From: Lysobacter_F sp035645555
GTDB taxonomy: Bacteria > Pseudomonadota > Gammaproteobacteria > Xanthomonadales > Xanthomonadaceae
Assembly (NCBI GenBank): GCA_035645555.1
Contig: DASQMI010000085.1
Location: forward strand, 1 to 12,336
Length of the DNA: 12,336 bases
Direction: 5' to 3'
The position numbers were made by a program, and so were the translations under genes. Below, piece after piece: positions 1-7,335 of the stretch. The notes under the pieces are model-generated. The model worked only from the letters and a program-made list of their open reading frames with translations. It did not search any database and was not told the DNA's origin. The first letter of the stretch is position 1, and each line of letters starts with the position of its first letter.

Positions 1-13
1 GCTAAGCGGCGAG

Positions 14-32
14 CGCTCGCAGGCTGCGAGCG
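14..32. repeat. Perfect 19-bp palindrome
   Basis: CGCTCGCAG, one central G, then CTGCGAGCG: 9-bp arms matching perfectly. As RNA it would fold into about 7 bp with a 5-base loop; as DNA it has the shape of an operator for a dimeric regulator. There is no adjacent T-run, so it is not a standard intrinsic terminator. Confidence 0.5.
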
Positions 33-152
33 GTGTCAGGGACGTGGTGATCGAGACGGGGTGCGGCGCGGACAACGCGCCGGATGGCCGAACGCTAGCA
101 TCGCCAACGCCGCCCGGCAAGCGGCGCGATGTGAGCGGTCATGCGCCGTTCC

Positions 153-173
153 GGCGCCGGCGACGCCGGCACC
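153..173 (-). terminator. Possible 3' hairpin after trx
   Basis: Arms GGCGCCGGC (153-161) and GCCGGCACC (165-173) pair over 9 bp with one wobble and a 3-base loop, starting 16 bases past the trx stop codon. No T-run follows on the minus strand, so it may protect the 3' end of the transcript or assist factor-dependent termination rather than terminate by itself. Confidence 0.3.
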
Positions 174-189
174 GCGGCGGGACGCGGGC

Positions 190-516
190 TCAGAGCGCCT
201 TGTCCAGCATCTGCGCGAGCTGCGCCTTGCCGACCGCGCCGATCTGCGTGGCCTGCACCTGGCCGTTCTTGAACAGCAGCAGCATCGGGATCGAGCGCAC
301 GTGGTACTTCATCGCGGTGGCGCGGTTGTGGTCGACGTTGACCTTGGCGATCTTCACGCGGCCGTCATAGGCCTCGGCGAGTTCGTCGAGCGCCGGCGCG
401 ATCATCTTGCACGGCCCGCACCACTCGGCCCAGAAATCGACCAGCACGGGCTGGGAGGACTGCAGCACGGCGCTGTCGAAATCGGCGTCGCCGACATGGA
501 CGATCTTGTCGCTCAC
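190..516 (-). CDS. trxA: Thioredoxin
   Basis: 108-aa cytoplasmic thioredoxin, the general protein-disulfide reductant recharged by thioredoxin reductase. The protein is a complete single thioredoxin fold of standard length. The active site W32-C33-G34-P35-C36 carries the redox cysteines, D27 is the buried acid and I76-P77 holds the cis-proline that faces the active site. The start is the GTG at 514-516: it gives the usual family N-terminus (VSDKIVHV) and has a GAGGAG ribosome binding site about 6 bases upstream. An upstream in-frame ATG at 681 would add 55 low-complexity residues and is rejected. The gene is divergent from rhlB, the arrangement also found in Escherichia coli, where rho lies downstream of trxA. 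Identity is very secure. Confidence 0.97.
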   Translation of the reverse strand: MSDKIVHVGDADFDSAVLQSSQPVLVDFWAEWCGPCKMIAPALDELAEAYDGRVKIAKVNVDHNRATAMKYHVRSIPMLLLFKNGQVQATQIGAVGKAQLAQMLDKAL

Positions 517-725
517 ACGGGTCTCCTCGGGAATGAATGAAGGCGGCGGCGGAGGTGCCGGGCCCATACGGTAAACTGGGTCGGTCGCGGACCTGTTCAA
601 GGGCCGCAACGCGAGATCGTCCGATCCGCGCGCCGCGTCAATCGAGTCCGACCGGCCCCGGCAGTCTGCTGCGCGGACCACCTCCCACGCAAGCGCACGC
701 GACGTGCGCGGACCGCCTACGCTAG
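517..725. promoter_or_regulatory. Divergent trx/rhlB intergenic region
   Basis: 209 bp separating two divergent genes, so it should hold both promoters. On the plus strand TAAACT at 572-577 is the best -10-like hexamer (4 of 6 matches) but has no good -35 partner; it would leave a leader of about 140 bases before rhlB. On the minus strand TTGAAC (600-595) resembles a -35 box, yet the bases 17 away (AGTTTA) are a poor -10; TTTACC and TACCGT nearby are alternatives at longer spacing. Promoter positions are therefore only suggestions. Confidence 0.35.
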
Positions 726-2420
<1,695 letters not shown>

Positions 2421-2448
2421 ACCGGCGCGCGCGCTACGCACGCTCTGC

Positions 2449-2454
2449 GATACT
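2449..2454 (+). promoter_or_regulatory. Candidate -10 box for ftsE
   Basis: GATACT, preceded by TGC (extended -10 form), ends 6 bases before the ftsE ATG. Transcription starting at the usual distance would begin at or next to the ATG, giving a leaderless ftsE mRNA. No clear -35 box is seen. Only 40 bp separate rhlB and ftsE, so read-through from rhlB is also possible. Confidence 0.35.
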
Positions 2455-2460
2455 CGCGCC

Positions 2461-3147
2461 ATGACCCTGTTGCGGTTCGATCAGGTCGGCAAGCGCTACG
2501 CCAGCGGACGCGAGGCGCTCAGCGACGTCAGCTTCGCGCTCGGCGAAGGCGAGATGGCGTTCGTCACCGGCCATTCCGGCGCGGGCAAGAGCACGCTGCT
2601 GCGGCTGATCCACCTGACCGAGCGCCCGAGCCGCGGCGCGGTGCTGTTCCGCGAACGCAACCTGGCGCGGCTGCGGGGGCGCAAGGTCGCGTTGCACCGG
2701 CGAGAGATCGGCGTGGTGTTCCAGGACCACCGCCTGCTCACCGACCGCAGCGCCGCCGACAACGTCGCCCTGCCGCTGATCCTGCGCGGCCTGCCGCGCG
2801 CGGAGATCGCCAAGCGCGTGCGCCATGCGCTCGACCAGGTCGGGCTGGCCGACCGCGAACGCGCGCTGCCGGCGCAGCTGTCGGCCGGTGAACAGCAGCG
2901 GGTGGGCATTGCCCGCGCGCTGGTCGGCGAACCGCGCCTGCTGCTGGCCGACGAGCCCACCGGCAACCTCGATCCCACGCTGTCGGCGGAAATCCTCGCG
3001 CTGCTGGAAACGCTGCCGGCGCGCGGCACCAGCGTGCTGATCGCCAGCCACGACCTCGGCCTGCTCAAGCGGATGAAGAAGCGCGTGCTGGTGCTCGACC
3101 ACGGCCGACTGGTCGACGACATCGCGCCGGAGGAGCTCGCGGCATGA
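2461..3147 (+). CDS. ftsE: Cell-division ABC transporter ATPase FtsE
   Basis: 228-aa ATPase of the FtsEX complex, which sits at the septum under the inner membrane and controls periplasmic peptidoglycan hydrolases (via EnvC in E. coli) instead of moving a solute. All ABC elements are present: Walker A GHSGAGKST (37-45), Q-loop Q88, signature LSAGEQ (140-145), Walker B LLLADEP with D164-E165, D-loop around D171 and H-loop H197. FVTGHSGAGKST is characteristic of FtsE. The stop codon overlaps the ftsX start as ATGA, implying coupled translation and a balanced complex. No Shine-Dalgarno precedes the ATG, but starting here gives the standard family N-terminus and length. The gene follows rhlB after 40 bp. 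Confidence 0.96.
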   Translation: MTLLRFDQVGKRYASGREALSDVSFALGEGEMAFVTGHSGAGKSTLLRLIHLTERPSRGAVLFRERNLARLRGRKVALHRREIGVVFQDHRLLTDRSAADNVALPLILRGLPRAEIAKRVRHALDQVGLADRERALPAQLSAGEQQRVGIARALVGEPRLLLADEPTGNLDPTLSAEILALLETLPARGTSVLIASHDLGLLKRMKKRVLVLDHGRLVDDIAPEELAA

Positions 3148-4082
3148 GCGCGCAGACTGCGCCCGCGCCGCGTCCGCGCCGCCTCGGCGCGTGGATAGAC
3201 CACCATCTCTACAGCCTGGTGGCGGCGTTCGGCCGGCTGCTGCGCCGCCCGTGGGCGACGCTGCTGACGGTCGGCGTGATGGCCACCGCGCTCGCGCTGC
3301 CGCTGGGGCTGTGGGCGGCCCTGAAGAACGTCGAGCGCTTTGCCGGCGAGGCGCAGCGCTCGCGCGAGCTCGGCGTGTTCCTGCGCCCGGAGGTGCCGGT
3401 GGCGCGCGCGCAGGCGCTCGCCGACGCGCTCGCCGCGCGTGCCGACGTCGCTGCGGTGCGCGTGCGCACGCCGGACGACGGCGCGGCCGAACTGCGCGCG
3501 CGCGGCCTCGGCGATGCGCTCGATGCGCTCGACGGCAACCCGCTGCCCAGTCTGCTGGTGGTGGTGCCACGCGGCGACGAGCTGCGGCTGGCGCAGGCGC
3601 TGCGCGCGCTGCCGGAGGCGGACCGGGTGCAGCACGATGCCGACTGGCGCGCGCGCCTGCAGCGCTGGCTGCGCTTCGGCGAGCGCCTCGCGTGGGTGCT
3701 GGCCGCGCTGCTCGGACTGGGCGCGCTGCTCGCGGTCGGCAACACTGTGCGGCTGGACATCCAGGCGCGGCGCGAGGAGATCGCGGTGTTGCAGCAGCTC
3801 GGCGCCACCGACGGCTTCGTGCGCCGCCCGTTCCTTTACCTCGGCCTGTGCTACGGGCTGGCGTCCGGCGCGCTGGCGCTGGCGCTGCTGACCGCTGCGG
3901 AATTGGCGCTGCGCGCGCCGCTCGCCGAGCTCGCGCGCAGCTACGGCAGCGGGTTCGCGCTGCACGGGTTTGCGCTGCCGGAAGCCGCCGCGGTCGTCGT
4001 CGCTGCCGGCGTGCTCGGCTGGCTCGGCGCCGGGCTGGTCGCCGGCCATTACCTGCGCCAGACCCGCCCGGCCACGGACTGA
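3144..4082 (+). CDS. ftsX: Cell-division ABC transporter permease FtsX
   Basis: 312-aa inner-membrane partner of FtsE. Topology fits FtsX: a basic cytoplasmic N-terminus, transmembrane helix 1 at about 37-60, a periplasmic loop of about 120 residues (the part that contacts hydrolase activators), then helices at about 182-202, 230-254 and 281-303. The segment after helix 2 (residues about 203-220, with QARREEIAVLQQLGA) is the cytoplasmic coupling region typical of FtsX/MacB-type permeases that docks the ATPase. The start overlaps the ftsE stop (ATGA). In many gammaproteobacteria rpoH follows ftsX directly; here it is about 6.8 kb further on. Confidence 0.95.
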   Translation: MSAQTAPAPRPRRLGAWIDHHLYSLVAAFGRLLRRPWATLLTVGVMATALALPLGLWAALKNVERFAGEAQRSRELGVFLRPEVPVARAQALADALAARADVAAVRVRTPDDGAAELRARGLGDALDALDGNPLPSLLVVVPRGDELRLAQALRALPEADRVQHDADWRARLQRWLRFGERLAWVLAALLGLGALLAVGNTVRLDIQARREEIAVLQQLGATDGFVRRPFLYLGLCYGLASGALALALLTAAELALRAPLAELARSYGSGFALHGFALPEAAAVVVAAGVLGWLGAGLVAGHYLRQTRPATD

Positions 4083-4114
4083 GCACCGGCCCGATCCGGC
4101 ACCGCCGAAACCTC

Positions 4115-4120
4115 TACACT
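4115..4120 (+). promoter_or_regulatory. Candidate -10 box for the receiver/ung operon
   Basis: TACACT (4 of 6 matches to TATAAT) is the only AT-rich hexamer in the 66-bp gap after ftsX. It would give a leader of about 20-25 bases. No convincing -35 box is found 16-18 bp upstream, and no clear Shine-Dalgarno precedes the ATG at 4149. Confidence 0.3.
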
Positions 4121-4148
4121 GACCGCTCCTCCGCGTCTCCCGGCTCCC

Positions 4149-4985
4149 ATGTCCGAACTGCGTCATCTCGTCAGCGACCACCCGCGGGTGATGGTCGTCG
4201 ACGGCTCGAAGCTGGTGCGCAAGCTGATCGCCGATGTGCTCGCGCGCGAGCTGCCGCAGGTCGAGGTGGTGCCGTGCGAGAACGTGACGGAGGCGCGCAC
4301 GGCGCTGGCCACCGGGCCGGTCGACCTCGTCACCACCGCGCTGGTGCTGCCCGACGGCGACGGCATGGCGGTGGCGCGCGCGGTGCGCGAGGCCGCAGGT
4401 CAGGCTTACGTGCCGGTGATCGTGGTGTCCGGCGCCGCGCAGGTGGAGCTGGAGGAGCGCCGCTTCACCGACGAGATCACTGATTACTTCGACAAGGCGC
4501 TCGGCCACCAGGCGCTGGCCGTGTTCGTCCGCGGCTACGTGCAGCCGGAGCCGATCCCCGGCGCGCGCGTCTTGTACGTCGAGGACAGCAAGGTGGTCGC
4601 GCTCGCCACCAAGCGCATGCTCGAACGCCACAAGCTGCAGGTGTTGCACTTCAGCGGGGTCGAGGAAGCGCTCGAGCACCTCGATGCGCACCGCGTCGAT
4701 CCGGCCGGCGATGGCGATCCGGGCGCGGACCTCGTGCTCACCGACGTCTACCTGAAGGGCGAACTGAGCGGCCGCGACCTGCTCGAGCGCATCCGCAGCG
4801 GCTTCGGCTACGGCAAGCGCCGGCTGCCGGTGCTGGTGATGACCGGCGACGCCAACCGCGACAACCAGAGCGAGCTGCTGCGCATCGGCGCCAACGACCT
4901 GGTGTTGAAGCCGATCGAGGAGCGCCTGCTGGTCACCAAGACGCTGTTCCAGCTGCGCGTCTCGCGCATGAGCCAGGGCAGATGA
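4149..4985 (+). CDS. Tandem receiver-domain protein with degenerate first domain
   Basis: 278-aa soluble protein made of two response-regulator receiver domains and no recognisable output domain. The first (about 12-125) has D18, S94 and K116 in the expected places, but the phosphoacceptor aspartate is replaced by A64 (codon GCG at 4338-4340) and the usual acidic pair is reduced to D18-G19. It should not be phosphorylated. The second (about 138-270) is canonical: E145-D146 acidic pair, D199 phosphoacceptor (DLVLTD), T232 and K254-P255. The likely role is a phosphorylation-switched adaptor or phosphorelay sink for a histidine kinase encoded elsewhere. Its stop overlaps the ung start (ATGA). 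The specific partner and pathway cannot be inferred from sequence. Confidence 0.88.
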   Translation: MSELRHLVSDHPRVMVVDGSKLVRKLIADVLARELPQVEVVPCENVTEARTALATGPVDLVTTALVLPDGDGMAVARAVREAAGQAYVPVIVVSGAAQVELEERRFTDEITDYFDKALGHQALAVFVRGYVQPEPIPGARVLYVEDSKVVALATKRMLERHKLQVLHFSGVEEALEHLDAHRVDPAGDGDPGADLVLTDVYLKGELSGRDLLERIRSGFGYGKRRLPVLVMTGDANRDNQSELLRIGANDLVLKPIEERLLVTKTLFQLRVSRMSQGR

Positions 4986-5740
4986 ACGCGCCGGACGCGC
5001 TGCCGTCGGCCGCGGCGGGCGCGGACGGCGGCGACCGCATCCGCCTGCACCCGTCGTGGAAGGCGCGCCTGGGCGACTACCTGCAGCGCGAGGACATGCG
5101 CGCGCTCGCCGCGTTCCTGCGCGAGCGCAAGGCGGCCGGCGCGTGCGTCTATCCGCCCGGTCCGCAGATCTTCGCCGCGCTCGACGCTACTCCGTTCGAG
5201 CAGGTCAAGGTGGTGATCCTCGGCCAGGACCCGTACCACGGCGCCGGCCAGGCGCACGGGCTGTGCTTCTCGGTCGCGCCCGGCGTGGCGGTACCGCCGT
5301 CGCTGGACAACATCTTCAAGGAGCTGCAGCGCGACCTCGGCATCCCGCGCCCGGACCACGGCTGCCTGCTGCCGTGGGCGCGCCAGGGCGTGCTGCTGCT
5401 CAACGCGGTGCTGACCGTCGAGGACGGCCGCCCCGGCAGCCACCAGGGCCGCGGCTGGGAAGGTTTCACTGATCGCATCGTCGAACTGCTCGCCACCGAA
5501 CGCGAAGGCCTGGTGTTCATGCTGTGGGGCAGCTACGCGCAGGCGAAGGGGCGGGTGATCGATCCGCGCCGGCACCGCGTGCTCAAGGCGCCGCATCCCT
5601 CGCCGCTCTCCGCGCACCGCGGCTTCCTCGGCTGCGGGCATTTCTCCGCGGCGAACGAGTATCTCGCGCGTCACGGCCACGCCCCGATCGACTGGCGGCT
5701 GCCGCCGCGCGCGGCGCTCGCGTTCGACGCGTCCGCTTAA
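4982..5740 (+). CDS. ung: Uracil-DNA glycosylase, family 1
   Basis: 252-aa base-excision repair enzyme that removes uracil from DNA after cytosine deamination or dUTP misincorporation. The water-activating loop GQDPYH lies at 81-86 (catalytic D83) and the minor-groove intercalation loop HPSPLS at 205-210 (H205). The segment PPSLDNIFKEL supplies the Pro/Ser-rich loop and LLLNAVLTVE the uracil-binding asparagine. The first 20 or so residues are a non-conserved lead. Its ATG overlaps the stop of the receiver-domain gene (ATGA), so it is probably translated by coupling, an unusual partner for ung. It ends in TAA. No Ugi-like or other damage-response gene adjoins it. Confidence 0.96.
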   Translation: MNAPDALPSAAAGADGGDRIRLHPSWKARLGDYLQREDMRALAAFLRERKAAGACVYPPGPQIFAALDATPFEQVKVVILGQDPYHGAGQAHGLCFSVAPGVAVPPSLDNIFKELQRDLGIPRPDHGCLLPWARQGVLLLNAVLTVEDGRPGSHQGRGWEGFTDRIVELLATEREGLVFMLWGSYAQAKGRVIDPRRHRVLKAPHPSPLSAHRGFLGCGHFSAANEYLARHGHAPIDWRLPPRAALAFDASA

Positions 5741-5748
5741 GAAGAAAT

Positions 5749-5776
5749 TTGCCAGCGCTTAGGCGCTTGTTAGCAG
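5749..5776 (+). promoter_or_regulatory. Candidate promoter for the NmrA-type gene
   Basis: TTGCCA (5749-5754, 5 of 6 matches to the -35 consensus) is followed after 16 bp by TAGCAG (5771-5776, 3 of 6). It is the best sigma-70-like pair in the 103-bp gap after ung. Transcripts from here would include the hairpins at 5775-5793 and 5803-5841. Confidence 0.3.
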
Positions 5777-5797
5777 CGGCGCGCGACGCCGCTTTCT
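5775..5797 (+). terminator. Possible weak terminator after ung
   Basis: Arms AGCGGCG (5775-5781) and CGCCGCT (5787-5793) form a 7-bp GC-rich stem with a 5-base loop, followed by TTTCT counting the last arm base. The T-run is short, so termination may be partial. It overlaps the candidate promoter for the next gene. Confidence 0.4.
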
Positions 5798-5802
5798 AGC
5801 GT

Positions 5803-5841
5803 GTGTCTCCCCGCGGCAACGGCCGCGATCGCAGGAGACAC
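5803..5841 (+). promoter_or_regulatory. Nested hairpin masking a ribosome binding site
   Basis: GTGTCTCC (5803-5810) pairs perfectly with GGAGACAC (5834-5841), and inside it CGCGGC (5812-5817) pairs with GCCGCG (5822-5827) around an AACG loop. The 3' arm contains GGAG, the Shine-Dalgarno of the gene starting at 5844. In RNA the site would be buried in an 8-bp plus 6-bp stem with an asymmetric internal loop. Such an arrangement suits translational control (temperature, ligand, small RNA or protein). The same symmetry could instead be a DNA operator. Confidence 0.55.
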
Positions 5842-5843
5842 CC

Positions 5844-6785
5844 ATGCCCCCGGTTCTGGCCATCATCGGCGCCACCGGCGCCCAGGGCGGCGGCCTCGCG
5901 CGCGCCGCGCTGTCCGATCCCGAGCGCGCGTTCGTGGTGCGCGCGCTGACCCGCCGCCCGATGGGCGAACGCGCGGTCGAGCTGGCCGGACTCGGCGCGG
6001 AGGTGATGTTCGCCGATCTCGACGACGAGGCGTCGCTCGACGCCGCGTTCCGCGGCGTGCATGGCGTGTTCGCGGTCACCAACTTCTGGGAGCACCACAG
6101 CCCGGACGCCGAGCGCCGGCAGGCCGGCAACGTCGCCCGCGCCGCGCTGCGCGCCGGCGTGCGCCATGTGGTGTGGTCGACGCTGGAGGACTCGCGCACG
6201 CTGTCGCCGCTCGGCGACGAGCGGATCCCGACGCTGCTGGGCCGTTTCAAGGTGCCGCACATGGATGCCAAGGCCGAGGCGAACGCGGTGTTCGACGAAC
6301 TGCGCGTGCCGACCACGTTCCTGTACACGTCGTTCTACTGGGACAACTTCATCCACTTCGGCATGGGCCCGAAGCGCGGCGCCGACGGCGCGTTGGCGCT
6401 GGCGCTGCCGATGGGCGATGCGCCGCTGCCCGGCATCGCCGCCGAGGACATCGGCCGGTGCGCGCTGGCGCTGTTCAAGCGCGGCGAGCACGCGCTCGGC
6501 CAGCACGTTGGGATCGCCGGCGAGCACCTCACCGTGGGCGCGATGGCGCAGGCGATGGCGCGCGCGCTCGGCGAGCCGGTCCACTACCACGCGCTGGCAC
6601 CGGCCGAGTACGCGGCGTTCGGGTTCCCGGGCGCGGTCGAACTGGCGAACATGTTCCAGTACAAGCACGACTTCAGCGCGGCGTACTGCGCCAGCCGCCC
6701 GGTCGCGCCGACCCGCGCGCTGCACCCCGGGCTGATGACGTTCGAGCACTGGCTGCAGCGCCACGGCGAGCGGTTGCGCGCCTGA
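5844..6785 (+). CDS. NmrA-like NAD(P)-binding protein
   Basis: 313-aa atypical short-chain dehydrogenase of the NmrA / SDR type. A dinucleotide-binding Rossmann motif GATGAQGGG occupies 9-17, followed by an arginine-bearing second strand (RALTRRP) that suggests NADP(H) preference. The classical Tyr-x-x-x-Lys catalytic pair is not evident, as in NmrA and HSCARG, which sense the NADPH/NADP ratio and do not act as enzymes. Conserved NmrA-type segments include HVVWSTLED and TFLYTSFYWDNF. The ATG has a good AGGAG 8 bases upstream, but that site lies in the hairpin at 5803-5841. The gene is flanked by its own candidate promoter, with redox-type genes downstream. Whether it is a sensor or a reductase cannot be told from sequence. 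Confidence 0.85.
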   Translation: MPPVLAIIGATGAQGGGLARAALSDPERAFVVRALTRRPMGERAVELAGLGAEVMFADLDDEASLDAAFRGVHGVFAVTNFWEHHSPDAERRQAGNVARAALRAGVRHVVWSTLEDSRTLSPLGDERIPTLLGRFKVPHMDAKAEANAVFDELRVPTTFLYTSFYWDNFIHFGMGPKRGADGALALALPMGDAPLPGIAAEDIGRCALALFKRGEHALGQHVGIAGEHLTVGAMAQAMARALGEPVHYHALAPAEYAAFGFPGAVELANMFQYKHDFSAAYCASRPVAPTRALHPGLMTFEHWLQRHGERLRA

Positions 6786-6812
6786 CGGCGGCGCGCGCCA
6801 CCGCCGTATCAT
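6786..6812 (+). promoter_or_regulatory. Hairpin and -10-like box before the split-barrel operon
   Basis: CGGCGG (6786-6791) and CCGCCG (6801-6806) form a 6-bp stem right at the end of the NmrA-like gene without a T-run. It is followed at once by TATCAT (6807-6812, 5 of 6 matches to the -10 consensus), the best -10-like hexamer in the window. No good -35 box lies at 16-18 bp. It would give a leader of about 28 bases before 6847. Confidence 0.35.
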
Positions 6813-6846
6813 CGGCGCACGAAGGCGGCTGCGATACGAGGAGCGC

Positions 6847-7335
6847 ATGGCGCGTCTGACCGCCGAATTGCGGCAGCACCTGGGTGTGGGCGTCGCCCAC
6901 CAGATCGGCGCCTGCGATGCCGACGGACGTCCCTGCCTGTGCCGCGGCCTGGCCGCGGTCGAGGAGGACGACGGCCGGCTCAGCGTGCTGTTCTCCGCCG
7001 ATGCGGGCTTCGAGCTGATCGAGGCGGTGCGCGCGACCCGACTCGTGGCGCTGGTGCTGGCGCGGCCGACCACGCACCGGTCGGTGCAGATCAAGGGCGA
7101 CGACGCCGAGGTGGCGATGGCCGAGCCGCGCCACTGGGCGTGGCTGGAGCCGCGCCGGGACGCGCTGGCGCGCGAACTCGCGCAGTACGGATTCGGCGAG
7201 GCGCACGTCGACGCGTGGTACCACGTCGAGCCCGGCCGGCTCGCGCGCATCACGTTCACCCCGCGCGCCGCCTGGGACCAGACCCCTGGGCCCGGCGCGG
7301 GGGCGCCGATCGCGCTCGACGGGAACGCGCCGTGA
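6847..7335 (+). CDS. Pyridoxamine-phosphate-oxidase-like split-barrel protein
   Basis: 162-aa single-domain protein of the PNPOx-like FMN-binding split-barrel superfamily, whose members bind flavin, F420 or heme. The HRSVQIKG segment (78-85) is the typical strand of these barrels, and the strand pattern GRPCLCRGLAAVEED ... LSVLFS ... LVALVLARP matches the fold. Three cysteines (C23, C30, C32) cluster near the N-terminal strands. A GAGGAG site lies 4 bases before the ATG. Its stop overlaps the next start as GTGA, so the two proteins are translationally coupled and probably act together. Substrate and cofactor are unknown; a true PdxH role is unlikely, since the protein is shorter than PdxH and lacks its conserved C-terminal region. 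Confidence 0.8.
   Translation: MARLTAELRQHLGVGVAHQIGACDADGRPCLCRGLAAVEEDDGRLSVLFSADAGFELIEAVRATRLVALVLARPTTHRSVQIKGDDAEVAMAEPRHWAWLEPRRDALARELAQYGFGEAHVDAWYHVEPGRLARITFTPRAAWDQTPGPGAGAPIALDGNAP

Larger units (their letters stand above)
1..189. other. Gene-free flank downstream of trx
   Basis: No convincing coding frame is present. The stretch lies beyond the 3' end of the thioredoxin gene. In many gammaproteobacteria rho follows trx on the same strand, so this may be the trx-rho intergenic region, but no rho coding sequence is inside the window. It holds two dyads: a 19-bp palindrome at 14-32 and a GC-rich hairpin at 153-173, described separately. Neither is followed by a T-run on either strand. 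Confidence 0.5.

Noticed and set aside
517..681. N-terminal extension of thioredoxin to the ATG at 681
   Set aside because: The added 55 residues are unlike any thioredoxin or signal peptide, and a GTG with a good ribosome binding site gives the exact family length.
2434..4691. Overlapping minus-strand frames of 550 and 731 codons opposite ftsE, ftsX and the receiver gene
   Set aside because: Low-complexity arginine/alanine-rich translations with no recognisable motifs; all three plus-strand genes are secure.
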